A DNA stretch of 64,000 nucleotides from CAUZWH01 sp965224275 (GTDB taxonomy: Bacteria; Pseudomonadota; Alphaproteobacteria; SHVV01). Both the position numbers and the translations under genes were made by a program. How positions within the stretch are numbered: the first letter of the stretch is position 1; each line of letters starts with the position of its first letter. The notes below the pieces were generated by a model. The model made no database searches, was not told where the DNA came from, and saw only the letters and a program-made list of their open reading frames with translations. This document shows, in pieces, positions 1-8,013 of this stretch. The stretch spans positions 158,036-222,035 of the forward strand of contig CBDCYR010000016.1 in NCBI GenBank assembly GCA_965224275.1, read 5' to 3'.

Positions 1-123
1 GAGAGCACGCCCGGTGCGGGCACGACATTTGACGTCAAGCTTCCTGTGCACCCACCCGAAGTACTGCTCGACGATACGCCGATACCGGCCGTCGCGACTC
101 AGTGGTCGAGCGTCAACGCATAA
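1..123 (+). CDS. Sensor histidine kinase, C-terminal end (partial)
   Basis: Forty codons are open from the window edge to a TAA. They contain the residues ESTPGAGTTFDVKLPV, which match the last glycine-rich (G2-type) box and final strand of the HATPase_c domain, the ATP-binding catalytic domain of sensor histidine kinases. About 24 further residues form a short tail. The N-terminal sensor and phosphoacceptor parts lie outside the window, so signal and partner regulator cannot be inferred. A hybrid kinase or another HATPase_c family is possible because only the end is visible. Confidence 0.65.
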   Translation, partial: ESTPGAGTTFDVKLPVHPPEVLLDDTPIPAVATQWSSVNA

Positions 124-155
124 GCGTTAGCGCCTAAGAGTCAACGCGCTGCGCC

Positions 156-1295
156 TTAACCCATTAGCTTGCGCAAACCGCGCATGAGCGCGTCGATGTC
201 AGCTTCATTGTTGTAAACGTGCGGTGCGATGCGCAGCACATCATCGCGCAAGCTCACCAACACGTTATCGCGCTCCAGACGCTGTTGTACATCGGCCGGC
301 CAGCCGCCGGGGCGGAGGAGCCCGACGATATGGGGTGCCCGGCCATGCTCGGGACTGGCCGCATAGCCAAGCGATAGCGCCTTTTCCGCGATCGCTTCCG
401 TGAGCGGGCGAATTGAAGAGGCGATCGTCTCGACGCCCCACGCGGTGATCTGTTGCATCGCTTCAATCGCGATCGCCAAGTTGACGATGTTGGTGCGTTC
501 ACCCACATCGAAGCGCCGCGCGCCATCGCGGTAATCCTCGGCGTAGCGGTGTAGGAATCGCGCGTCCTCGATGCGACGACCGATCCAGCCGTGTTCGATC
601 GGTTTTCCGTTTTGCCGGCGTGGCGCCACATACAGGTACCCAAGCTGCACCGGTCCGAGCAACCACTTCTCGGCCACGGTTACGGCAAAGTCCGGGTCGA
701 TCGCGCGAACGTCAAACGGCACGACACCGGCGGACTGGCTAAGATCGAGCACCAACGCGGCATCGACCTCGTGGCAGCGCGCACGCACAGCCGCAACATC
801 AAGCGTGGCGCCGTCGAGCCAGTGGCATTGCGGTAGCGCGACAATCGCCGTGTTCGGGTCGATCGCGTCGATTACCGTCTCGGTCCAGCCGCCCGCTACG
901 GGTTTCACCGTGCGGATCTTGCCGCCGTCTCGATGAACCGCTTCGCGCCAGGGGTAAATGTTGGACGGGAATTGATTGGCGAGCACCACCACCGTTCGAT
1001 TCACCCCGACCGACAAATTATTGGCAGCGGTCGATAACCCGTAGCTCGCGGAAGGTACCAACGCGATATCGTCGGCCGTCGCACCAATCAGGCCGGCGAA
1101 CAGGCCGCGCGTCTGTTCGACCGCGGCCGCGCTGTGTTCGCCCCAGCCCGGACCCCACGGGCGCGCCTTCAATGCCAGCGCCCGTTCACCTGCCTCGCGG
1201 GCGCGGCGCAGCAGCGGTGCGGACGCGGCACACCGGAGATAGGCGACCTCGTCGGGCAGGTCGAATAAAGCGCGTTGATTGAGTAGCAACGACAT
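156..1295 (-). CDS. Aminotransferase class V-fold PLP-dependent enzyme
   Basis: 379 aa, the usual length for class V fold-type I PLP enzymes (cysteine desulfurase, kynureninase and related epimerase/lyase families). The centre has the Asp-containing segment LVLDLSQSAGVVPFDV, expected to hold the PLP pyridine nitrogen. It is followed by VTVAEKWLLGPVQLGYLYV, whose Lys is the likely Schiff-base residue. There is no obvious flexible active-site Cys loop as in NifS/IscS, so a desulfurase role is not favoured; the substrate is unknown. The MaoC-like gene lies 4 bp upstream on the same strand, which suggests one transcript. Confidence 0.8.
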   Translation of the reverse strand: MSLLLNQRALFDLPDEVAYLRCAASAPLLRRAREAGERALALKARPWGPGWGEHSAAAVEQTRGLFAGLIGATADDIALVPSASYGLSTAANNLSVGVNRTVVVLANQFPSNIYPWREAVHRDGGKIRTVKPVAGGWTETVIDAIDPNTAIVALPQCHWLDGATLDVAAVRARCHEVDAALVLDLSQSAGVVPFDVRAIDPDFAVTVAEKWLLGPVQLGYLYVAPRRQNGKPIEHGWIGRRIEDARFLHRYAEDYRDGARRFDVGERTNIVNLAIAIEAMQQITAWGVETIASSIRPLTEAIAEKALSLGYAASPEHGRAPHIVGLLRPGGWPADVQQRLERDNVLVSLRDDVLRIAPHVYNNEADIDALMRGLRKLMG

Positions 1296-1299
1296 GCCG

Positions 1300-1770
1300 C
1301 TAGGCCACGGATCCGGGTGCGGACGCGATCTCGAGAGTTTCGATGCACGTAAGCACTACAATCCCATCCTGATTGATGACGCTCAGATGAAGTGTCACAC
1401 GCCCGGTTCCGTCCGCGCCGAGGGGCCGCGTTTCGGTGCAGATTGCCTTCGTCGTTAGTATGTCGCCGACCCGTACCGGGATCGGGAAGCGCAACTCATC
1501 CTGTTGCACGATGCGCGCGACACGCGCGAACAATCCGAGGTCCCATAAAGCGCGGCGCGCAATCGCGAAGGTGTGTTCACCCGAGGCGATCAGGCTGCCA
1601 TGGGGTGAGGCGGCCGCGGCTTGCGCGTCGATATGGATGGGCAATGGATCCCATCTTTCGGCGTAGTCGCGGACGTCGTCGCTACCAACCAGGTGGACCG
1701 GGGTTTGCCACGACTGACCGACCGCAAAGTCTTCGCAATAGAAACTGGAATTGCCGATTTCTGATGACAT
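1300..1770 (-). CDS. MaoC-like hot-dog dehydratase/hydratase
   Basis: 156 aa from the ATG at 1770; an upstream GTG would add 12 residues overlapping the divergent gene's leader and is less likely. The fold is a single hot-dog domain of the MaoC / (R)-specific enoyl-CoA hydratase type. The motif ERWDPLPIHID-AAA resembles the hydratase signature (D...N.H.D), with Pro-Ile-His-Ile-Asp giving the catalytic Asp/His pair. LIASGEHTFAIARR forms the central helix region. It probably hydrates an enoyl-CoA thioester in the cytoplasm. It is divergent from the RidA gene and co-directional with the class V aminotransferase. Confidence 0.8.
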   Translation of the reverse strand: MSSEIGNSSFYCEDFAVGQSWQTPVHLVGSDDVRDYAERWDPLPIHIDAQAAAASPHGSLIASGEHTFAIARRALWDLGLFARVARIVQQDELRFPIPVRVGDILTTKAICTETRPLGADGTGRVTLHLSVINQDGIVVLTCIETLEIASAPGSVA

Positions 1771-1826
1771 CGTTTTGCGTGATACCCTTAATCGCGGACT
1801 ACCCAAGAGGAACGCGGAGTATCAAG
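1771..1826. promoter_or_regulatory. Divergent intergenic region between MaoC-like and RidA genes
   Basis: Only 56 bp separate the two divergent start codons, so promoters for both directions must overlap here or lie in the coding sequences. A purine-rich stretch AGAGGAACGCGGAG upstream of the RidA ATG can serve as its ribosome binding site. No clear operator palindrome is visible. Confidence 0.4.
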
Positions 1827-2231
1827 ATGTCGAAAGGGCGGCGCGTCGTCAGCAAGAAAGTGCCCGATATTGGCGGCCTGGAGAAGAAAGCGCTTTGCCA
1901 GGCTCAACGGGTCGGCAATCTGGTCTATGTCTCGGGCCAGGTCGCCTACGACAACCAGCGGCGTTCGGTTGGCGGCAACAACGCCTATGCGCAGTCGAAG
2001 CATGTATTCGGTCGGATCAGGGCGTTGGTCGAAGCGTCGGGCGGCAAAATGGATGATGTCGTGAAGGTCAATATGTACACCACCGACATGCGTTATCAGC
2101 CCGATATCTGGAAGGCCCGCCGCGAGTTTTTCACGGGCGACTTTCCTTGTTCAACGTTGGTCGAAATATCCTCTTTGGTGCGTCCGGAGTTTCTCATTGA
2201 GATCGAAGCTGTCGCCTATATCGACGATTAG
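1827..2231 (+). CDS. RidA family protein (YjgF/YER057c/UK114)
   Basis: 134 aa, the typical RidA length. The ATG at 1827 is chosen because the family begins just before the first strand and a GGA-rich site precedes it; a longer in-frame opening over the opposite gene is spurious. Family hallmarks are NLVYVSGQVAYD near residue 35, a central helix with VEASGGKMDDVVKVNMYTTD, and CSTLVEISSLVRPEFLIEIEAVAYI at the end. The Arg in the SLVRPEFLIEIEA segment corresponds to the conserved carboxylate-binding Arg of RidA imine/enamine deaminases. The VOC gene follows after 15 bp, so the two are probably co-transcribed. Confidence 0.88.
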   Translation: MSKGRRVVSKKVPDIGGLEKKALCQAQRVGNLVYVSGQVAYDNQRRSVGGNNAYAQSKHVFGRIRALVEASGGKMDDVVKVNMYTTDMRYQPDIWKARREFFTGDFPCSTLVEISSLVRPEFLIEIEAVAYIDD

Positions 2232-2246
2232 GGGAGAAATCTGGAA

Positions 2247-3254
2247 ATGTCAGTGCAGGATCAAATCGCGACGCCGGTGGCTTTTGCGCCGCGCCGCATC
2301 GGCCACGTCAACCTGTTCGTCGGTGATGTGCCGGCTTCCGAACATTTCTATCACAAGGTGTGCGGTTTCGAACCGGTCTATCACGAGGTCGGCATCAGCA
2401 TGACGTTGCTCTCCAACGGTAATTCTCACCACGACGTTGCGGTTATGCCGATTTCCGAGCAGGAAGTGGTGGGCAAAGGCGGGCACGTCCAGATCCCAAA
2501 AGGGCGCGGAAACCGCCCTGGGCTCAACCATTTCGCCTGGGAGGTCGAGAGCGAACAGCATCTGGTCGATGCCTATAACCGGGCGCTGGCGGCCAATCTC
2601 GAACTCCACCGAACCGTGGACCACAGCGTATCGCACAGCATTTACGTTTTCGATCCCGATGGACACCTGCACGAGTTCTATGCCGATGTGCTCGAGGACT
2701 GGCGCGACATCTATGACGGCAACCGCGAAGGACCTGCCGTTACCGGTCAGTGGAATCCGAATGATCAATCAGCCGACGATCGGGCACTATACCCATCGGG
2801 TGAGGATATTCGCGTGATCGGCGATTCACTGGTTCACCCAACGCGGCTCTCGCATGCGGTATTGCAAACCGGTAACCACGCGGCGATGCGGCGTTTTTGC
2901 GAAGAGGTCGCGGGCTTCGAGATCGTGTATCAGTCCGGTGATGGGGATGTCGTCTGCTACCGCGGCTCGAATGGCTGCTACCACTTTGACTTCGCGCTTA
3001 TCCGTCAACCGGGCGTGGCTGCCCCGATGGTGCACCATTTCAGCTTCGAAGTACGCGATGAAGGGGAGCTAGCAGCCGCCGAGGGCCGACTCGACTCGCG
3101 CGGAATAGAGATCGAGCGCCGGATCGACAACGCCGCCAAACGAAGCTTCTTTCTCATCGATCCCGATGGGTTGAGGTGCGAGTTCTTCGTTCGTCGTGAC
3201 GGCGACCTCGCGACGATCGAAGGTATTGGGGACGACGCCAGTTACCTTCTGTAG
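2247..3254 (+). CDS. Two-domain VOC protein, extradiol ring-cleavage dioxygenase type
   Basis: 335 aa with two VOC (beta-alpha-beta-beta-beta) modules. The first covers about residues 18-150 (GHVNLFVGDVPASEHFY; LNHFAWEVES; DPDGHLHEFYAD). The second covers about residues 200-325 (LSHAVLQTGNHAAMRRF; VHHFSFEVRD; DPDGLRCEFFVRR). Both modules carry His-His-Glu sets of the kind that bind metal in catechol 2,3-dioxygenases. The family cleaves catechols beside the hydroxyls using Fe(II) or Mn(II). Placement near the Rieske oxygenases, which can generate diols, fits ring degradation; the substrate is not deducible. A GGGGAGAA Shine-Dalgarno precedes the start. Confidence 0.82.
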   Translation: MSVQDQIATPVAFAPRRIGHVNLFVGDVPASEHFYHKVCGFEPVYHEVGISMTLLSNGNSHHDVAVMPISEQEVVGKGGHVQIPKGRGNRPGLNHFAWEVESEQHLVDAYNRALAANLELHRTVDHSVSHSIYVFDPDGHLHEFYADVLEDWRDIYDGNREGPAVTGQWNPNDQSADDRALYPSGEDIRVIGDSLVHPTRLSHAVLQTGNHAAMRRFCEEVAGFEIVYQSGDGDVVCYRGSNGCYHFDFALIRQPGVAAPMVHHFSFEVRDEGELAAAEGRLDSRGIEIERRIDNAAKRSFFLIDPDGLRCEFFVRRDGDLATIEGIGDDASYLL

Positions 3255-3315
3255 TGGCGTATCGCCGTATCGCCGTTGGTGCGGCGGGTAGCGTCGTGTG
3301 TTGGGAAGCGATCGA

Positions 3316-4794
3316 ATGACGCCGTCGACTTTGATCGGTGCGTCATTGCTTGGCCTCGCGGCCCTGGCTTGGGTGTCGTTTGCTTTGCCCGGTGTTGCGC
3401 AAACCACCGCCGATAACTCAACCGAGCCCGCCCAGGCAGAGGCGGTCGAACGCATCGTTCCGCGAGGCCGTGATCAAATAACTCTGTCGTTTGCCCCATT
3501 GGTCGAGAAGGCAGCGCCCGCGGTCGTCAATATATTTACGCGCAAGTTGGTGCGGGAGGGGGCGGTGTCGCCACTTCTCGAGGAGCCGATTATCAAGCGA
3601 TTGTTCGGCGGGGCATTGCCGCAATTCGGTGAACGCGAGAAGTTTGAAAGTTCCCTCGGATCAGGGGTGATCGTGGCACCGGATGGCGTCATCGTCACCA
3701 ATCACCACGTTATTCAAGGTGCCAGCGATATCGTCGTTGCGTTGGCCGACAAACGGCACTTCCCAGCCCAACTGATTGTCGACGATCCGCGAACCGATCT
3801 CGCGATTCTACGAATCCCGACGAGCGGTTATGCGTTGCCCCACCTCGAATTTGCCGACTCCACCGAACTCAAGGTCGGTGACCTCGTTGTTGCGATCGGC
3901 AACCCCTTCGGGGTTGGGCAAACGGTAACGACGGGCATCGTCTCGGCGTTGGCGCGAACCGCCGTTGGCGTTACGGACTATCGTTTTTTCATTCAAACCG
4001 ATGCCGCGATCAACCCTGGAAATTCCGGCGGTGCACTGATCGATGTTCATGGCAGGATCGTTGGCATCAATACAGCGATCTACTCGCGCGGCGGCCCGGG
4101 CGGTGGATCGGTTGGTATCGGCTTTGCGATCCCCAGCGTAATGGTTCGTTCGGTTGTGGAGGCCGCGGTTTCAGGACAGGAACTTGTTCGCCCGTGGCTG
4201 GGCGTGTCGGGGCAAACAGTCGACGCGCGCATGGCAGCCATGATGGGCTTACCGCGGCCAATTGGCGTGTTGGTCAGCGGCCTGCATCCCGAGAGCCCGC
4301 TTGCCGAAGCCGGACTCGCTACCGGAGACCTCATTCTCGCGTTGGACGGCGGCGAAATCGAAGACTATCAGGCCCTGCGATTTCGTATCGCGACCCGCAA
4401 GGTTGGCGAAAGCGTATCCCTCACGATCGGCCGACGGGGCTTGCTCGGGATGGTGAACGTCGAACTTGTTGCACCGCCCGATAAGCCCGAACCGAACGAA
4501 ACGACGCTGCGCGGGTTCCATCCCCTTGGCGGTGCCAGGGTCGCGAGCTTGTCACCCAAGCTCGCCGAAGAACTCGGACTGGACAGCGGCATCGTGGGGG
4601 TTGCGATCTTGTCTGTAAGTAAAGGCTCCAAAGCCAACGACAATGGATTTCGCGACGGCGACATCGTGCGTCGGATCAACGGTGAAGAGGTGAAGGTCGT
4701 TGCCGACCTGGAGCCGTTTTTCAAACGGCGCTATCCCGGATGGAATGTTACGATTCGTCGCGGAGAGCAGGACATTACGGCTGACATTCGGTAA
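3316..4794 (+). CDS. DegP/HtrA-like periplasmic serine protease with two PDZ domains
   Basis: 492 aa from the ATG at 3316, which has GGGAAGC upstream; a GTG six codons earlier is possible. The N-terminus is a signal peptide (hydrophobic core at residues 6-25, probable cleavage after GVA). The trypsin-like domain shows the full triad: His131 (TNHHVI), Asp161 (DPRTDLAILRI) and Ser237 (NPGNSGGALID). PDZ1 starts near residue 285 (RPWLGVSGQ) and PDZ2 near residue 405, ending in a short tail. The HtrA family degrades or refolds damaged envelope proteins. Length is typical for DegP. No operon partner is evident. Confidence 0.92.
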   Translation: MTPSTLIGASLLGLAALAWVSFALPGVAQTTADNSTEPAQAEAVERIVPRGRDQITLSFAPLVEKAAPAVVNIFTRKLVREGAVSPLLEEPIIKRLFGGALPQFGEREKFESSLGSGVIVAPDGVIVTNHHVIQGASDIVVALADKRHFPAQLIVDDPRTDLAILRIPTSGYALPHLEFADSTELKVGDLVVAIGNPFGVGQTVTTGIVSALARTAVGVTDYRFFIQTDAAINPGNSGGALIDVHGRIVGINTAIYSRGGPGGGSVGIGFAIPSVMVRSVVEAAVSGQELVRPWLGVSGQTVDARMAAMMGLPRPIGVLVSGLHPESPLAEAGLATGDLILALDGGEIEDYQALRFRIATRKVGESVSLTIGRRGLLGMVNVELVAPPDKPEPNETTLRGFHPLGGARVASLSPKLAEELGLDSGIVGVAILSVSKGSKANDNGFRDGDIVRRINGEEVKVVADLEPFFKRRYPGWNVTIRRGEQDITADIR

Positions 4795-4898
4795 TTGGAT
4801 TCACTCAGCCACGCGCCAGTGAATGGCTCCCGTCCCAATTTCTTGCAATACTATAGACACTTAGGTGCCAGGAGCCGCCGTGGGATGGGGAGGGACCG

Positions 4899-5441
4899 AT
4901 GACCGGTCGAATTTTCGAAGATGGGCGTAAGGTCGACAGCCTCAAAGTTGCCGAGCCCGAATACCACTACGAATACATCGCGGTCCATAACCAACGCGTC
5001 GCGCTGATTCGCAACTACACGATCTGGTACGTGGTCGGGCTTGCGATCTCGATGTCGATGTTCTGGCTGTTTCTTTGGGCCGGTCTGACCTCGGCAAACC
5101 TGCCGCTCCTCATTTTCGGCGGCATCGTTTCAACCGTCTTTATCATCGTGGCGCATTCTGTCGCGTGCAGCATCGATGACGGTGTTATCTCGCTTTACCC
5201 CAGGATTATATTTCTCGAGATCATTCTTGATTATCAGTTCTATCGAGATTTTCTGCGGCGGCGGCCGCGCGGCGAGACCGAACGGCGCTTCATCGAAAAA
5301 TGTGAAAACATCAGCGCTGCCACCACCGATGCCTTGTGGCGCGACATCTACACCGATTTTAGTTCGAAGGATTTTCCGCGATCGCGTCGGATATATCGGC
5401 ACTACCGTTGGATGATGTTCGGATCGATCGCGATCTATTAG
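4899..5441 (+). CDS. Hypothetical membrane protein, probably cut short by an in-frame TAG
   Basis: 180 aa of unrecognised family. Two adjacent membrane segments lie at about residues 42-62 and 66-90, followed by a basic cytoplasmic-looking stretch (FYRDFLRRRPRGETERRF). The frame ends in a hydrophobic run, RWMMFGSIAIY, at a TAG (5439-5441). Past that stop the same frame continues ITVLIVFYNTFSDVAK and ends at TGA 5490-5492, just before the convergent gene at 5509. The stop therefore bisects what looks like a C-terminal membrane helix. Nonsense mutation is the simplest reading; readthrough or a base error are alternatives. A GGGGAGGGACC site precedes the ATG. Confidence 0.6.
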   Translation: MTGRIFEDGRKVDSLKVAEPEYHYEYIAVHNQRVALIRNYTIWYVVGLAISMSMFWLFLWAGLTSANLPLLIFGGIVSTVFIIVAHSVACSIDDGVISLYPRIIFLEIILDYQFYRDFLRRRPRGETERRFIEKCENISAATTDALWRDIYTDFSSKDFPRSRRIYRHYRWMMFGSIAIY

Positions 5442-5508
5442 ATTACCGTATTAATCGTTTTCTACAATACCTTTTCCGACGTTGCGAAGTGATCCGCGTG
5501 AGCCACGC

Positions 5509-6288
5509 TCATGGCTTCATCGCAACGATCAACTCACCGATTATCTGGCGCACGATCGGACTCGCGGCGTCGGCAGCCATGCCCGGCTTGAGCCGCTCGT
5601 CATAAAGCGTCTTCAGGATAACGCGATCGTGCCGTGCGGGCGCGACGATTGGCGCAAACAAGACGCCGGCGCCTGCATTTATCAGGTAATTCTGGTCTGA
5701 AAATATGCTCGGAACGATGAGGTTGCTGTGGTTTGTACCGAGTGCGTGGGCTAATTCATGAGGAATACATTCGCGTATTATTGCCCGCTCGTTGTCGATC
5801 CCAATTAGTACAAGTGCGAACGCATATCTGTTTTGGCGGTCGGCCCGAAACGTGATGCATAGCGTGCGGGCAATTTCGTTTCGTTCGCTGTCGGTGGTTG
5901 CCAATTTCTGATTGGATAGCCGCTGAAGTGTTTTCGCGAAGTCGAAACGACGAACAAATACGATGAGAACGTTGGCTTGGTCCTGTTCGTCGACAAAACT
6001 GGTGGCCAGACCGGTTAGCGCGCCGTAGGCGGCAATATGGGCTTCCACCGACGGACGATGCCTGGTTATGGCGGCGCTATCGCCGCTCAAATGAAAGCGC
6101 AAGCCTTCGGTCCATTTGCGGATGACCGCGCCGTCGCTTCTCTGTTCGATAGCGGTAAGCGTGAACTGCTCGGTCAGCAGCTCGGAATCAATTGGCCTCT
6201 CCGCGCAGGCTGCGCATCCAACGACAACGGCCAGCAGGAGTCCGAACGATCGGGAACGCACGCACGCGTTGCGATGAGAGGACTCCAA
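5509..6288 (-). CDS. Putative metzincin-like zinc-binding lipoprotein (DUF2927-like)
   Basis: 259 aa. The N-terminus is basic, then hydrophobic (LLLAVVVGCAAC), consistent with a lipoprotein signal with the lipidated Cys near residue 25. Near residue 175 it has IPHELAHALGTNHSN, a perfect HExxHxxGxxH zinc site as in metzincin peptidases, including the third His. Overall layout resembles the DUF2927 family, although that assignment is from memory. It likely sits on the periplasmic side of a membrane and binds zinc; substrate unknown. It is convergent with the membrane protein to its left, and the 21-bp gap to the Rieske gene makes it a possible last gene of that operon. Confidence 0.65.
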   Translation of the reverse strand: MESSHRNACVRSRSFGLLLAVVVGCAACAERPIDSELLTEQFTLTAIEQRSDGAVIRKWTEGLRFHLSGDSAAITRHRPSVEAHIAAYGALTGLATSFVDEQDQANVLIVFVRRFDFAKTLQRLSNQKLATTDSERNEIARTLCITFRADRQNRYAFALVLIGIDNERAIIRECIPHELAHALGTNHSNLIVPSIFSDQNYLINAGAGVLFAPIVAPARHDRVILKTLYDERLKPGMAADAASPIVRQIIGELIVAMKP

Positions 6289-6309
6289 CGATCGATCGCC
6301 GTTCGCAGC

Positions 6310-7590
6310 TTACTCGGCAGCGATTTTGGAGATTCCGGTTTGCGGCCCGATCTCCATGAGGTCGCACCAGTAGCGCCAAAAGGCGCGTACCGAAATTTCG
6401 GTCATGAAATGATCGCAGGTCTCCGGTATAGCGCCGGTTCCGCCCATCTCAATCACCGAATGGGCGTCGGCGTGATCGCCCTTGATTCCTAGTTGCAAAA
6501 GCCGTCCCGCTTCACCGTCCTCCATCGAGATCAGGCCGCTGGGGCCAACAAGATTGATCTGCTTCAGCCGCATTTGTCGTAGTTCGTCGTCGTCATCGGC
6601 GTAGCCAAACACGGTCCAGAACAACTCATACATACCAGAGCTGTGCGTGCGAATCTGACGTGTGGCCAAACTATTCGACAACCGTTGGAACAATGCATTG
6701 GGAAATACGCACATCAGATTCGCACCGCGCTGATCGCCATCTTCATCGCGGAAATCTGCGATCGAGGGATCGCGGAGTTCGAAGGTATCGTCATAGACGG
6801 TGGTGCCGGCGTACCCCTCGGCCGCCTCTGCGTCTGAATCGGTGCCGTGTTCGACGTGGACCCAGCGATGGCGTCCCATCTTGTCGGTAATTGATCCGCC
6901 ACCCTGGGTCATTCGGGCAATGCCAAATGTCACCTGAAACGGATGCAGCAAGCCGCCGTGATAATCGTCGACGAGGTTTTCGTAATAGAGCTTCCAATTG
7001 GCCGGAATACGCTGCCGTAGATATCCCAAAATCTCAATCGGCCGACCGAACACGGCATCGAAATAATCGAGCATTGGCTGATCGAGGAACGCTTCCAATG
7101 ACTCGATTTCGTGATCGAACGAGACGAAAATCACGCCGTTGTAGCTGGCAATCCTAAGTCGGCGCAGACCGTGATCCGACATCGCGAAATCCGCCGGCAT
7201 CCCGCCTTTGCCTTTGAGACCACGAATAAAGGGGACGCCGGTGAGATCGCCCGTCTGGTCGTAACACCAGTGGTGATAAATACAGGTGAAGTCGTCCGCA
7301 TTGCCGCCGAGGTCACGCACCAAAAGCGTGCCACGGTGGGCACACCGATTGACAAAGGCGTTGAGGCTACCGTCCTTGCCGCGGTTAAAGACGATCGGCG
7401 TATCGCCGACGAAGCTTGTTCGGTAGTCGCCGCATTCGGGAATCTCGGCCTCTAGACCGACGAAATTCCAGACCGAGCCCCGGAAAATCCGCGCTTGCTC
7501 AAGACGGTAGATTTCGTCGTCTACGAACACAGTGTAGGGAACGCGGCTGAAATCATCGCTCGGCCAAGTAAGGTTGTGTGCTGGTGTCAC
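6310..7590 (-). CDS. Rieske 2Fe-2S ring-hydroxylating oxygenase alpha subunit (paralogue 1)
   Basis: 426 aa, typical for oxygenase large subunits. The Rieske domain has NRCAHRGTLLV...CIYHHWCYD, giving the Cys-x-His and Cys-x2-His ligands at about residues 86-110. The C-terminal mononuclear iron domain has ENLVDDYHGGLLHPF, with the bridging Asp and two His. Such enzymes insert O2 into aromatic rings or do O-/N-demethylations with electrons from a separate reductase and ferredoxin; neither partner is adjacent. It is the most downstream of three clearly paralogous alpha subunits on this strand, separated from the next by a small lipoprotein gene. No beta subunit is seen. Confidence 0.9.
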   Translation of the reverse strand: MTPAHNLTWPSDDFSRVPYTVFVDDEIYRLEQARIFRGSVWNFVGLEAEIPECGDYRTSFVGDTPIVFNRGKDGSLNAFVNRCAHRGTLLVRDLGGNADDFTCIYHHWCYDQTGDLTGVPFIRGLKGKGGMPADFAMSDHGLRRLRIASYNGVIFVSFDHEIESLEAFLDQPMLDYFDAVFGRPIEILGYLRQRIPANWKLYYENLVDDYHGGLLHPFQVTFGIARMTQGGGSITDKMGRHRWVHVEHGTDSDAEAAEGYAGTTVYDDTFELRDPSIADFRDEDGDQRGANLMCVFPNALFQRLSNSLATRQIRTHSSGMYELFWTVFGYADDDDELRQMRLKQINLVGPSGLISMEDGEAGRLLQLGIKGDHADAHSVIEMGGTGAIPETCDHFMTEISVRAFWRYWCDLMEIGPQTGISKIAAE

Positions 7591-7608
7591 TTAACGCCTA
7601 TGTGTTGA

Positions 7609-8010
7609 CTAGGTTTGGACGGTTTGCGGTTCAGCAATCGGCACCAGATCGAGCAGGATCCACGACGCATCGCGGCGCTGCATGAGAAGCCTGAAATTGG
7701 CGGCCTGTGGATCGTGCTGAACCGCGGTGGCGCCCTTCGTCGTGAGCATGACGTGCACATCGGCGACGAGATAGGTGTCCTCGATCAGTTTCCATTTCTT
7801 GATTTCAAGCGACGACACCTGGGGCGCGAATTGGCCCGGCGGTGGCCTCCACACTTTCGCGGCCTTGCCGATACGCTCGCTGCGGCCGTCGAACATCGCT
7901 TGCAGGGCGTGGGTGACTTCCTCCTGGCTCGGGAGCGTGATGTTTCCGATCGCGGCACAGCCGGTGAGCACTGCCACGAGGACGATCGTGGTGAGGCGTT
8001 TGGTCATCAT
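7609..8010 (-). CDS. Small hypothetical lipoprotein
   Basis: 133 aa. MMTKRLTTIVLVAVLTGCAAIG has a textbook lipobox (LTGC, Cys18), so the mature protein should be lipid-anchored in the envelope. The rest is soluble with alternating strands (LEIKKWKLIEDTYLVADVHVMLTT; AANFRLLMQRRDASWILLDL), compatible with an NTF2- or DUF4878-like fold, but I cannot assign a family. It sits between two Rieske oxygenase genes, 3 bp from the upstream one, in the same direction, so it is probably in that operon. Either of two tandem ATG codons could be the start. Confidence 0.65.
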   Translation of the reverse strand: MMTKRLTTIVLVAVLTGCAAIGNITLPSQEEVTHALQAMFDGRSERIGKAAKVWRPPPGQFAPQVSSLEIKKWKLIEDTYLVADVHVMLTTKGATAVQHDPQAANFRLLMQRRDASWILLDLVPIAEPQTVQT

Positions 8011-8013
8011 TGG

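Noticed and set aside
1392..1826. Long N-terminal extension of the RidA gene
   Set aside because: It overlaps the MaoC-like gene antisense; RidA proteins begin at the 1827 ATG.
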